From an uncultured Eubacteriales bacterium (lineage in GTDB: Bacteria; Bacillota; Clostridia; Oscillospirales; Oscillospiraceae), in NCBI GenBank assembly GCA_900544705.1, contig UQWH01000041.1, forward strand, positions 1-17,906: a stretch of DNA of 17,906 nt, in the 5' to 3' direction. This document shows positions 1 through 7,182 of this stretch, in pieces. The position numbers and the translations under genes were made by a program. The notes under the pieces were generated by a model. That model had not been told where the DNA came from. It saw nothing but the letters and a program-made list of their open reading frames with translations, and made no database searches. The number at the start of each line of letters is the position of its first letter. The stretch's first letter is position 1.

Positions 1-8
1 TTAATTAT

Positions 9-52
9 AGCAGAGGAATCGACTGATTACAAGCCGATTCCTCTGCTTTTTT
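9..52 (+). terminator. Rho-independent terminator of a gene off the left edge
   Basis: A perfect 13-bp stem (9-21 with 35-47) with a 13-nt loop is followed on the plus strand by a run of T (47-52). The T-run is on the plus side only, so it should end a plus-strand transcript that enters from outside the window, converging on the rpmF operon. Confidence 0.8.
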
Positions 53-80
53 GCTGCACTCCCGACGCTGCAAAGCGGAA

Positions 81-112
81 ACATAAGAAAAGAGGAAGGA
101 CATTCCTTCCTC
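81..112 (-). terminator. Terminator of the yceD-rpmF operon
   Basis: On the minus strand a 9-bp perfect stem (GAGGAAGGA at 92-100 on plus, TCCTTCCTC at 104-112) with a 3-nt loop is followed by TTTTCTTATGTTT. It begins about 20 nt after the rpmF stop, a normal place for an intrinsic terminator. Confidence 0.8.
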
Positions 113-131
113 ATCTCTTCATGTTCACAAA

Positions 132-320
132 TTACTTTGCTTCAGCAGCAGGAAGAACCTCGCGGCCATTGTAGGTACCGCAGTTCTTGCAAGCTCTGTG
201 GGGCAGACGCGCTTCGCCGCACTTCGGGCAGGCAACGACGCCGGGCACGGAGAGCTTCCAGTGAGAGCTACGTCTCTTATCCCGTCTTGCCTTGGAAACT
301 TTACATTTTGGAACAGCCAT
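132..320 (-). CDS. rpmF: 50S ribosomal protein bL32
   Basis: The 62-residue product is ribosomal protein bL32, a small structural protein of the large subunit. The sequence starts MAVPKCKVSKARRDKRRSSH, the family hallmark, and later has two CxxC pairs (CPKC and CKNC), so it is the zinc-binding form of the protein. The reading frame is open 3 codons further upstream, but the ATG at 318-320 has a strong Shine-Dalgarno (GGAGGTGT, 5 nt upstream) and gives the canonical N-terminus. It lies 41 nt downstream of yceD, the classical yceD-rpmF order found in many bacteria, and is probably co-transcribed with it from the promoter at 902-930. The terminator at 81-112 closes the operon. No anomaly seen. 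Confidence 0.97.
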   Translation of the reverse strand: MAVPKCKVSKARRDKRRSSHWKLSVPGVVACPKCGEARLPHRACKNCGTYNGREVLPAAEAK

Positions 321-361
321 GAATGACACCTCCTTGGTCAGATGCTTTCAGCATAAAACTT

Positions 362-868
362 TTATTTCTTATCCTTCAACAGCTGCCCAAGGACAGCCAA
401 ACGGGGATCAACCTCAGGGCGGCACCCGCAGGGGCCGTCGTTCAGATTCTTGCCGCAGCGGCAGCACAGGCCCTTACAGTCCGGGCGGCACAGCAGCTTG
501 GAATCCATATTCAGCACGAATGCAGTCGTCAGGATCTCGTCCAGATCGGCCTTATCCTCTTTCAACAGGAACGTCCATTCGTCCGCCGTATCCTCATCTT
601 CGATCTCGCGCACCAGCACGGCCTGCACCGGATAGGAAACCTCGCGGAGAAACTCCGCGGCACAGCGGTCGCAGACGGCGTGAAGCCTTGTGGAAACCGT
701 ACCGCGCAGCACCAGTACTCCGGCGGTATTGCGGACGCTTCCCTCCGCCAGAACCGGCTCCTGCACGGGATAATTCCCGCCGAACTCCAGATCGTGCAGA
801 TCCAGCTCCGTCCGGAAGGGCAGCTCGCTGTCCGGTGTTTGAATAATTTTCGACAGATCCAGCAGCAT
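362..868 (-). CDS. yceD: YceD/DUF177 family protein, rRNA accumulation factor
   Basis: This 168-residue protein belongs to the YceD (DUF177, large ribosomal RNA subunit accumulation) family, known in other bacteria to affect 23S rRNA accumulation and typically encoded directly before rpmF, as here. Visible family features are the N-terminal MLLDLSKII start, a mid-protein CDRC pair, and a cysteine-rich C-terminal part (CRPDCKGLCCRCG) that probably holds a metal in the Gram-positive forms. The frame opens 18 nt earlier at an ATG (884-886), but that codon has no ribosome-binding site and would lie about 9 nt from the expected transcript start. The ATG at 866-868 has AGGGGA 5 nt upstream, so I chose it. 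Function is known only at family level. Confidence 0.9.
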   Translation of the reverse strand: MLLDLSKIIQTPDSELPFRTELDLHDLEFGGNYPVQEPVLAEGSVRNTAGVLVLRGTVSTRLHAVCDRCAAEFLREVSYPVQAVLVREIEDEDTADEWTFLLKEDKADLDEILTTAFVLNMDSKLLCRPDCKGLCCRCGKNLNDGPCGCRPEVDPRLAVLGQLLKDKK

Positions 869-901
869 AGCATTCCCCTGTTCCATAGTCGTGCAGGAGA
901 T

Positions 902-930
902 ATTATAACGTCATTCCTCGGTTTTGTCAA
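902..930 (-). promoter_or_regulatory. Consensus sigma-A promoter of yceD-rpmF
   Basis: Read on the minus strand, TTGACA (925-930) is separated by exactly 17 nt from TATAAT (902-907): a perfect match to the vegetative consensus in both boxes. Transcription would begin near 895, about 27 nt before the chosen yceD start. A promoter this strong fits a ribosomal protein operon. Confidence 0.9.
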
Positions 931-962
931 ATGGTTTTTCACATTTTTCGAATAAAAAATAC

Positions 963-991
963 TTGACAATCCGATTCTTCTGCCGCATAGT
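963..991 (+). promoter_or_regulatory. Sigma-A-like promoter of the pseudouridine synthase gene
   Basis: A perfect TTGACA at 963-968 lies 17 nt before CATAGT (986-991), a 4/6 match to the -10 box. An A/T-rich run (952-961) just upstream could act as an UP element. It diverges from the yceD promoter. The predicted transcript start is near 998, giving a short leader to the TTG at 1021. Confidence 0.6.
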
Positions 992-1020
992 ATGAGAAAA
1001 AGGATTTGGGAGGGAATTTC

Positions 1021-1974
1021 TTGAAGGAACTGACGATCGGGCGCAACGACGCCGGTCAGCGGCTGGACCGTTTTCTGGCGAAAGCCGTTCCCCTGCTGCC
1101 TGCGTCGCTGGCTCAGAAATACATCCGCCTCAAGCGCATCAAGCTGGGCGGCAAGCGCGTCGACCGCGACACGCGGCTCAAGGAAGGCGACGTTTTACAG
1201 CTATATATCAATGATGAATTCTTCGATACTCCGAGTCAGGACAACGCCTATCTGACCGTTGCCGCGCCGAAGCTCAACATTGTCTACGAGGACGAAAACA
1301 TCCTGCTTGTGGACAAGCGGCCCGGTCTGGCCGTGCATCCGCATGACGGCGCGGAATACGGCAAAACGCTCATCGACCACATTCAGGCCTACCTTTATGC
1401 CAAGCGTGAGTGGCGGCCGCGCGAAGAAAACGCCTTCACACCCGCGCTGTGCAACCGCATCGACCGCAACACCGGCGGCATCGTCATCGCCGCAAAAAAT
1501 GCGGAAGCGCTGCGCATCCTCAACCAGAAGATCAAGGACCGGGAGATCGACAAGCGCTATCTTGCCATCGTCGAGGGCACGCCCAAGCCGAAGGAGGGCG
1601 TCCTGAGGGGGTACCTGTTCAAGGACGCCGTGAAAAACCGCGTCTACGTGACGGACACGCCGCAGCCCGGCTCCAAATCCTGTGAAACGCATTACCGCGT
1701 TCTGCAAAGCAGAAACGGTCTGTCCCTCGTGGAGTGCGAGCTGATCACCGGGCGGACGCACCAGATCCGCGCACAGTTCGCCCACGCTGGGCATCCCCTG
1801 CTGGGCGACGGCAAGTATGGCAAGCTGGACAAGCGCTATTCCCGCACCTATCAGGCGCTGTATTCCTATCAGCTCACCTTCCGCTTTACCACGGATGCCG
1901 GCTGCCTCGCCTATCTGGACGGCAGGCTGTTCCGAGTGGAAAAGGTCGATTTTGTGGAAGAATACTTTAGGTAG
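1021..1974 (+). CDS. RluA-family (RluC/RluD-type) pseudouridine synthase
   Basis: The 317-residue product isomerises specific uridines in RNA, most likely 23S rRNA, to pseudouridine. It has an N-terminal S4-type RNA-binding region (about residues 12-65: QRLDRFLAKAVPLLP, then IKLGGKRV) followed by the catalytic domain. The active-site motif is NRIDRNTGG with the catalytic Asp at residue 148; many relatives have HRLD here. The C-terminal motif GRTHQIRAQFAHAGHPLLGD is typical of the family. The frame is open from another TTG at 1006, but the TTG at 1021 is preceded by GGGAGGG (1008-1014) with 6-nt spacing, so I take TTG 1021 as the start. No terminator is visible before the AT-rich island that follows. 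The exact rRNA target cannot be told from sequence. Confidence 0.92.
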   Translation: MKELTIGRNDAGQRLDRFLAKAVPLLPASLAQKYIRLKRIKLGGKRVDRDTRLKEGDVLQLYINDEFFDTPSQDNAYLTVAAPKLNIVYEDENILLVDKRPGLAVHPHDGAEYGKTLIDHIQAYLYAKREWRPREENAFTPALCNRIDRNTGGIVIAAKNAEALRILNQKIKDREIDKRYLAIVEGTPKPKEGVLRGYLFKDAVKNRVYVTDTPQPGSKSCETHYRVLQSRNGLSLVECELITGRTHQIRAQFAHAGHPLLGDGKYGKLDKRYSRTYQALYSYQLTFRFTTDAGCLAYLDGRLFRVEKVDFVEEYFR

Positions 1975-2019
1975 TTTGTGTTAATCATTCACTTAAACGC
2001 ATTATATATTCACGGTTAA

Positions 2020-2048
2020 TTTACAATTAGTTCATAGTTTTTTATTAT
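2020..2048 (+). promoter_or_regulatory. Probable promoter of the AT-rich two-gene island
   Basis: TTTACA (2020-2025, 5/6) and TATTAT (2043-2048, 5/6) are separated by 17 nt on the plus strand. The surrounding 1975-2134 stretch is very AT-rich, so chance matches are more likely, but the spacing is ideal and the leader to the first gene would be about 80 nt. Confidence 0.5.
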
Positions 2049-2134
2049 ATTTAACGTGCTTTATGATATAGTTGTATTGCCAGAATAATATATAAGATAT
2101 GAAATTCAATCATTTAAGGAGGTTATATAACAAG

Positions 2135-2347
2135 ATGAGTAAAGAATCCTATCATATGTTAATTAAATCCATCTATTTGTTGCTCATTTCCGTCGGTATA
2201 TTATTGATTAATTATATCTCAGCATCTGGTAATAGTGCAACAACCACCTATATTATATTTCATTATTTGGGGGTGATTCTTTTTTTAGTTGGAGTAGGTG
2301 TAGGTATTGCTGGTTTTTTTGCATACGACAAGGAGGGTAAAGGATAA
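2135..2347 (+). CDS. Small two-helix membrane protein, unknown function
   Basis: I do not recognise this 70-residue protein. It has two hydrophobic stretches that should span the membrane: roughly residues 8-30 (after MSKESYHMLIK) and 38-63 (glycine/valine-rich, ending in a short charged tail DKEGKG). The frame is open 12 codons upstream, but the ATG at 2135 has a full AAGGAGG (2116-2122) 12 nt before it, whereas the upstream ATG has none. Its stop is 2 nt before the next gene's ATG, so the two are almost certainly co-translated and may work together, for example as membrane partner and secreted protein. The DNA is clearly more AT-rich than the flanks and uses codons such as TTA and ATA that the neighbours avoid, suggesting acquisition from elsewhere. 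Confidence 0.7.
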   Translation: MSKESYHMLIKSIYLLLISVGILLINYISASGNSATTTYIIFHYLGVILFLVGVGVGIAGFFAYDKEGKG

Positions 2348-2349
2348 TT

Positions 2350-3237
2350 ATGAAGCAAATTGTCAAAAGAGTAATCTCAATTATTAGTGTCTTTGCAGCC
2401 TTCGTACCACTTTTTTCCTTTCCAGCACTCGCAGCAACTTCAAATACTCAAGATACCGTCATCTCCGAATATGACTACATAATGCTTCTCCGCGCGCTAC
2501 CTTCCGAAGAGTTAGATTTTCTCTCTTCGGATTCTGATAAAATACTGTTAATGCGTTCCAATGCCCCTGAACTCGAATTATTAAGCCGTAAAAAGAAGAC
2601 TGACGTAGAGTTAAGCCAAGTATACGGCTATAGTGAAAATGAAATTGCCTTGCTAAGAGCATACCATGGTGAAAGTCTTGAAAGCAATCCATCCTTAGCC
2701 GCATTAACAGGCACGCTAACAATTTCCCAAGTGCTTGCAACTTATGTTACTTCAGCTCGTGTAGATATGAAGGTTGTATGGGAATGGGATCATTGCCCTC
2801 TGATTGTTGCAAAAGATGTTCTGGCCATCTGCTGGAATCCAACATTTGGAAATTCTAACGGAAATATGCGATTGAATATTACAAAGTCCTCACATACGGT
2901 AACATATAAGGTCGGCAGTTCAGGGAGCTATACAGAAACCAGCAAATTTACTCAAGTATCGTTAAACTCTGCCGCAAAAGTTGAATTTCAAATGCAAGGA
3001 CCGCGTGATGCTTGGGCATCCAAAGGATTAGCTGTCCTCTACTTTGAAGCCGTTTCCGGCTCAGCAGCTCTCACAGAAATGGACATGATTTTTGCTTATG
3101 GACATACTGTCCTAAGTGTTTCACCTTCAGTATCTTTCCCTCCAAGTTTTGGAATCTCTTTTGGCGCAAACACCAGTGATGCTGGACGACGTTCTGGTTA
3201 TGTTAGTGTTGAACGGCGTGTATGGGTCAATAACTAA
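2350..3237 (+). CDS. Secreted protein of unknown function
   Basis: This 295-residue protein is not recognisable to me by family. It begins with a clear Sec signal peptide: basic MKQIVKRV, a hydrophobic core, and a likely signal peptidase I site after ALA at residue 28, so the mature part is exported. There is no lipobox, LPXTG motif or C-terminal anchor. The mature N-terminal half (about 35-120) is acidic, Leu/Glu-rich and probably helical (e.g. YGYSENEIALLRAYHG). The C-terminal half (about 140-295) is Ser/Thr/Val-rich with alternating polarity, suggesting a beta-sandwich; two cysteines occur in it (DHC and AICW) and could pair. A GGAGG lies about 13 nt before the ATG. It follows the small membrane protein by 2 nt and ends before a strong terminator, making a self-contained transcription unit of foreign-looking composition. 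Confidence 0.8.
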   Translation: MKQIVKRVISIISVFAAFVPLFSFPALAATSNTQDTVISEYDYIMLLRALPSEELDFLSSDSDKILLMRSNAPELELLSRKKKTDVELSQVYGYSENEIALLRAYHGESLESNPSLAALTGTLTISQVLATYVTSARVDMKVVWEWDHCPLIVAKDVLAICWNPTFGNSNGNMRLNITKSSHTVTYKVGSSGSYTETSKFTQVSLNSAAKVEFQMQGPRDAWASKGLAVLYFEAVSGSAALTEMDMIFAYGHTVLSVSPSVSFPPSFGISFGANTSDAGRRSGYVSVERRVWVNN

Positions 3238-3272
3238 AAAGTCAAAAAACGATTTTCTATTTTTCCTATGGT

Positions 3273-3308
3273 ACACGCAGGAGGCGTTTTTGCCTCCTGC
3301 GTGTTTTT
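3273..3308 (+). terminator. Intrinsic terminator of the two-gene island
   Basis: A perfect 13-bp GC-rich stem (ACACGCAGGAGGC at 3273-3285, complement at 3292-3304) with a 6-nt loop is followed by T-rich sequence on the plus strand. It also lies right after the hydA stop on the minus strand, but no T-run follows on that side, so use in both directions is uncertain. Confidence 0.85.
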
Positions 3309-3309
3309 A

Positions 3310-5046
3310 TTAAGCATTTCCGGTTGCACTCGGCATATCCCACGCGCGGTGGTCAGTGTGCAGAAGATGATGCGCCTTTTCCGAAAGCGGCTGGCCAAGG
3401 AAGTCCTGGTAACAGGCCAGCACCGCCGGATTCTCGTGTGAGAAGCGCAGCGCGTTCGCCCGGTCGAGTTCATAGAGCACGCCCGCGCGCTCCGCGGCAA
3501 GCTCCTGCCCATCATGGATGGGCTGTCCGCCGCCGCCCGCACAGCCACCGGGGCAGGCCATGATCTCCACAAAATCGTAGGAAGCGCGGCCGCTTCGGAT
3601 CGCTTCCATCAGCCGCCGGGCGTTGCCCAGCCCGCTGGCGATGGCGACGCGCAGCGGCGTTCCGGCCAGATCAAAGGTTGCTTCCCTCCAGCCGTCCATC
3701 CCGCGCACCGCGCGGAAGGCGTCCGGGTCGGGATTGTTGCCGGTCACAAGGTAGTAAGCCGAGCGCAGCGCGGCTTCCATCACGCCGCCGGTCGCGCCGA
3801 AGATCACGCCTGCACCCGTCGCCGTACCGAGCGGCTGGTCAAAGGCCTCCTCCGCAAGCGTTTGCGGACGGATGTGCTCCGCGCGGATCATGCGCGTGAT
3901 CTCCCGCGTGGTGAGGACGGCGTCTACGTCCTGACCGGCCCCTGCATCGTTCATGCTCGGCAAAGCGCACTCATGCTTCTTGGCTAAGCAAGGCATGACG
4001 GAAACACAGTAGATACGCTCCGGCTCCACTCCGAGCAGCTCCGCGTAATAGGACTTCGCAACGGCACCGAACATCTGCTGCGGCGACTTTGCCGTGGAAA
4101 GATGGTCCGTAAACTCCGGGAACTGCGACTTAACAAAGCGCACCCAGCCGGGGCAGCAGGAAGTGAACATCGGAAGTGTCCCGTGCTCGCGCAGGCGCTG
4201 CAAAAACTCGCTGCCTTCCTCCATAATGGTCAGATCGGCGGAAAAATCGGTGTCGAAGATGTAGTCAAAGCCCATCGTGCGCAGCGCCGCGACCAGACGG
4301 CCCGCCGTCGCATCCTCGCGCACCATTCCGAAGGCCTCGCCCCATGCGGCGCGCACCGCAGGTGCGATCTGCACAACGGTGATTCTCTCCGGGTCGGCCA
4401 GCGCGGAAAACACCTCATCCGTGTCGTCGCGTTCCTGCAGCGCCCCGACGGGACAGTGCGTGATGCACTGCCCGCACAGCGCGCAGTCCGACTCGCTGAT
4501 AAAGCGGTTGCGGGAAACGTCTATCGTCGTGTGCGAGCCGGTGTTGGCAACGTCCCAGATGTGCAGATCCTGCACATGGTCGCAGATCTGCACGCAGCGC
4601 ATACACTTGACGCATTTCGCCGCATCGCGCACCAGTGGGGAGCGGCGGCTCCAGCGGTTTTTGGGAACCTGCTTTTCAAAATGTTCCTCCGTGATGCCGA
4701 GGTCGTTGCAGAGCGTTTGCAAGGTACAGTTGCCGCTTCGGGCGCAGGAGGCACAGTGGTCATTGTGCTGGGACAGGATCAGCTCTACGTTGATGCGGCG
4801 CGCCTCGCGCACCTTCGGGCTGTTGGTATACACCGCCATTCCCTCGCTGACCGTGGCGTTGCAGGCCGCCTGTAATCGCTCCACACCCTCGATCTCGACG
4901 ACGCAGACCCGGCAGGCGCCGATCTCGTTGATGTCCTTGAGATAGCACAGGGTCGGGATCGTAATTCCGGCAGAGGCCGCAGCCGTGAGGATCGTCATAT
5001 GCTCTTCGGCCTGCACGGGAATCCCGTTGATCGTCAGATTTACCAT
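3310..5046 (-). CDS. hydA: [FeFe]-hydrogenase catalytic subunit, group A type
   Basis: The 578-residue enzyme interconverts protons and H2 at an H-cluster. Domains in order: an N-terminal [2Fe-2S] ferredoxin fold (Cys34, 45, 48, 62); a His-Cys [4Fe-4S] site (His94-x3-Cys98-x2-Cys101-x5-Cys107); two [4Fe-4S] sites (CVKCMRCVQIC and CALCGQCITHC); then the H-cluster domain with all three signatures, TSCCPGW (Cys297/298), MPCLAKKHE (Cys353) and MACPGGCAGGGGQP (Cys498, Cys502). Nothing catalytic is missing. There is no signal peptide, so it is cytoplasmic. The ATG overlaps the upstream gene's stop by 7 nt, implying translational coupling with the FAD oxidoreductase, its likely electron partner. This pairing matches what I recall of 'glutamate synthase-linked' group A2 hydrogenases rather than the trimeric bifurcating HydABC type. 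The maturases HydEFG are not in the window. Confidence 0.95.
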   Translation of the reverse strand: MVNLTINGIPVQAEEHMTILTAAASAGITIPTLCYLKDINEIGACRVCVVEIEGVERLQAACNATVSEGMAVYTNSPKVREARRINVELILSQHNDHCASCARSGNCTLQTLCNDLGITEEHFEKQVPKNRWSRRSPLVRDAAKCVKCMRCVQICDHVQDLHIWDVANTGSHTTIDVSRNRFISESDCALCGQCITHCPVGALQERDDTDEVFSALADPERITVVQIAPAVRAAWGEAFGMVREDATAGRLVAALRTMGFDYIFDTDFSADLTIMEEGSEFLQRLREHGTLPMFTSCCPGWVRFVKSQFPEFTDHLSTAKSPQQMFGAVAKSYYAELLGVEPERIYCVSVMPCLAKKHECALPSMNDAGAGQDVDAVLTTREITRMIRAEHIRPQTLAEEAFDQPLGTATGAGVIFGATGGVMEAALRSAYYLVTGNNPDPDAFRAVRGMDGWREATFDLAGTPLRVAIASGLGNARRLMEAIRSGRASYDFVEIMACPGGCAGGGGQPIHDGQELAAERAGVLYELDRANALRFSHENPAVLACYQDFLGQPLSEKAHHLLHTDHRAWDMPSATGNA

Positions 5047-6872
5047 TCTCTCTGTCTTCCTCCCTTGAAGATGCCATAACCGAATTTGTCGCAGCGCAGG
5101 CAGCGTCCGGCCTCGGTTTTAGCTTCCTCTGCCGTCATACCGCATTCGATCAGCAGGAAGTCATTTTTCCGTTCGCCTGCCGGGCGCTCTCGCATATTGA
5201 TGCGCCCGCGCTGGATCTTCTCGTCAAAATGCACCGGCGGGATCTCCACATCGCAGGAGATCACATGGTTGAAGCCGAGATATTCGTCGATGTTCGCCGC
5301 CGCGACCTTGCCCGCGGCAATGGCGCGGATGACCGTCGCCGGGCCGGTCACGCAGTCGCCGCCGGCAAATACGCCGGGAATGTTGCGGATGCCGCTCCAG
5401 TTCATCGCATCGATCACGCCGCGCTTGACGGGGATGCCGTCCTTCTCAAAGGGCTGAGCCTGAATGCCCTGTCCGATGGCGACGAGCACGTAGTCGCAGG
5501 GGATGCGCACCTCCGGCTCGGCCGAATCCGCCGGCACCGGGCGGCCCTTCTGGATGGGGCCGACGATCTGCGGCTTGGCCATCAGGGCCGCAACGCAGCC
5601 GTTTTCATCCTTTTCCACGCGCACCGGCTTTTGCAGCTCCAGAATCTCGCAGCCCTCGGCGATCGCGCCCTCGACCTCCGCAGCCTGCGCGGTCATGTCG
5701 ATCTTGCGGCGGCGGTAGACCACCTTCACCGAGGCCGCGCCCAGCCGGACGGCGCTGCGCGCCACGTCCATGGAGACGTTGCCGCCGCCGATGACGCAGA
5801 CGCGCTTGCCGGTAAAGTCCGGCAGACGGTTGTCGCCGATGTCGCGGAGCATCTGCACGGCGGAGATCACGCCCGTGGCGTCCTCGCCCTCGATGCCGAC
5901 CTTGCGGTCGGTGTGCGCGCCGATGGCAATGTACACGGCGTCATAGTCGCGGTGCAGATCCATCACCGAGGGATTTTCTCCCACGCTGACCTCCGTTTTC
6001 GTATGGATTCCTAGGGAAAGGATCGTGTCGATCTCCGCCTGCAAGACCTCCCGCGGCAGGCGGTAGCGCGGGATCCCGTAGCGCAGCATCCCGCCGAACT
6101 GCTTGCGCTGTTCGAAAATCGTCACCTCATGCCCCATCAGGCGCAGATAGTAGGCCGCGCTCAGGCCGCCGGGTCCGCCGCCGATGATGGCCACGTGCTT
6201 TCCGGTCGGCTCCGCACACTTCGGCAGCGGCACTTCTCCGGCACGGGACACGGCAAAGCGCTTCAGCCCGCGGATGTTGACCGGGTCGTCCATCATGCTG
6301 CGGCGGCACTGAATCTCGCAGGGATGCTCGCAGATCAGGCCGCAGACGGCGGGCATGGGATTATCCTTCCGGATGAGCCGGACAGCGTCGGCATAGCGTC
6401 CCTCCAGCACGCAGGCGATATAGCCGGGGATGTCCACACGCGCCGGGCACATGGAAACACAGGGCACCGGCTGATCGAGCGAGCAGATGCAGCGCCCGCG
6501 GCGGATGTGCTCCTCAAAGTCGTTACGGAAGCCCTCGAGTCCCCGCAGGACCATCCGCGCGGCCTCGTAACCAATGGGGCAGTCTGCGGTCAGGAACACC
6601 GTGCGGGCCGTCTTTTCGATGACCGCCAGCGTTTCCTCCGTCGCATCTCCGTTCAGGACGTCCTCCAGCAGCTTTTCCAGCTGTGCCAGTCCGACGCGGC
6701 AGGGTACGCACTTGCCGCAGGACTGCGCGCGGCACATTTTCAAAAAGGAAGCAGCCAGATCGACCGGGCACAGGCCCGGTTGGGAGGCGACAATACGCCG
6801 CTCCATGTCCTTGTATAAACTCTCAACCGTGGAACGCGCGCGATCCTTGGTAAAAATGGTAAGCCGGCTCAT
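5040..6872 (-). CDS. GltD-like FAD/NAD(P) oxidoreductase with NuoF-type Fe-S N-terminus
   Basis: The 610-residue flavoprotein probably passes electrons between NAD(P)H and the hydrogenase encoded next. Residues about 1-110 resemble the C-terminal [4Fe-4S] domain of NuoF (SCGKCVPC with Cys52, 55, 58, and a fourth Cys98), without the NuoF flavin and NADH domains. About 125-215 is the cysteine-rich double [4Fe-4S] domain of glutamate synthase small subunits (CVSMCPARVDIPGY, CGLICEHPCEIQCRR). The rest is the GltD two-dinucleotide fold: FAD motif GGGPGG at 231-236, and a second motif GGGNVS from 362 for NAD(P)H, followed by VYRRR, whose arginines might favour NADPH. A late CLRC pair precedes the C-terminus. 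The frame extends 20 codons upstream, but AAGGAG sits 8 nt before the ATG at 6870-6872. No glutamate synthase large subunit is present, so real glutamate synthase activity is unlikely. Confidence 0.9.
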   Translation of the reverse strand: MSRLTIFTKDRARSTVESLYKDMERRIVASQPGLCPVDLAASFLKMCRAQSCGKCVPCRVGLAQLEKLLEDVLNGDATEETLAVIEKTARTVFLTADCPIGYEAARMVLRGLEGFRNDFEEHIRRGRCICSLDQPVPCVSMCPARVDIPGYIACVLEGRYADAVRLIRKDNPMPAVCGLICEHPCEIQCRRSMMDDPVNIRGLKRFAVSRAGEVPLPKCAEPTGKHVAIIGGGPGGLSAAYYLRLMGHEVTIFEQRKQFGGMLRYGIPRYRLPREVLQAEIDTILSLGIHTKTEVSVGENPSVMDLHRDYDAVYIAIGAHTDRKVGIEGEDATGVISAVQMLRDIGDNRLPDFTGKRVCVIGGGNVSMDVARSAVRLGAASVKVVYRRRKIDMTAQAAEVEGAIAEGCEILELQKPVRVEKDENGCVAALMAKPQIVGPIQKGRPVPADSAEPEVRIPCDYVLVAIGQGIQAQPFEKDGIPVKRGVIDAMNWSGIRNIPGVFAGGDCVTGPATVIRAIAAGKVAAANIDEYLGFNHVISCDVEIPPVHFDEKIQRGRINMRERPAGERKNDFLLIECGMTAEEAKTEAGRCLRCDKFGYGIFKGGRQREW

Positions 6873-6920
6873 ACGCATCACTCCTTGTTTCTCCGGGCGG
6901 CAATGCGCCCTTCTGCTTTG

Positions 6921-6926
6921 ATTATA
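6921..6926 (-). promoter_or_regulatory. Probable -10 box of the hydrogenase operon
   Basis: On the minus strand a perfect TATAAT lies about 50 nt upstream of the chosen start. No convincing -35 box is found at 16-18 nt spacing, so an activator or extra element may be needed. The terminator at 6961-6988 just upstream isolates the operon from the glycerate genes. Confidence 0.5.
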
Positions 6927-6960
6927 CCGCAAATCTCATTCGGATGGAATACAGAATAAC

Positions 6961-6988
6961 AAAAAAGCAGGGATAAATATCCCTGCTT
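6961..6988 (-). terminator. Terminator hairpin downstream of the glycerate genes
   Basis: AAGCAGGGATA (6965-6975) pairs perfectly with 6978-6988. Read on the minus strand the stem runs into TTTTTT, a typical intrinsic terminator for transcripts coming from glycerate kinase. It directly abuts the left end of repeat copy 1, and a near-identical hairpin abuts the other end at 7182-7206. Confidence 0.7.
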
Positions 6989-7182
6989 CAGCTTGTCAAA
7001 AAAGTCCAAAAGGACTTTTTTGACAAGCTGCCCACAAAATTGCAAAATCAATATTTGTAGTATTATTTTGCAATTTTGATCGCTGCGGCGGGTTATTGAA
7101 CGCGAAAGGGAACCCTGACGGTTCCCTTTCACACTATTCTTCCCTCCGAAACTTTCGGCTGGATAGGTTTTTTGACAGTCTG
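6989..7182 (-). repeat. Dispersed hairpin-rich repeat, copy 1 (complete, 194 bp)
   Basis: The element is made of modules. A 19-bp perfect stem with an AAAA loop spans 6989-7030 (CAGCTTGTCAAAAAAGTCC and its complement). A 14-bp stem (7035-7048 with 7065-7078) opens a 55-nt module, 7035-7089, which recurs in copy 2 with two mismatches. An 11-bp stem follows (7104-7114 with 7120-7130), then a small CCGAAA/TTTCGG palindrome at 7146-7158. The final 55 bp, 7128-7182, recur exactly, inverted, at 17852-17906. The ends CAGCTTGTCAAAAAA and (complement of) CAGACTGTCAAAAAA form imperfect terminal inverted repeats. No ORF of note is inside. I give the strand so that it reads away from the neighbouring glycerate kinase stop. 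Confidence 0.8.

Noticed and set aside
3273..3308. Use of this hairpin as the hydA terminator on the minus strand
   Set aside because: The stem is suitable, but the sequence after it on the minus strand begins ACCATAGG with no T-run, so only the plus-strand role is supported.
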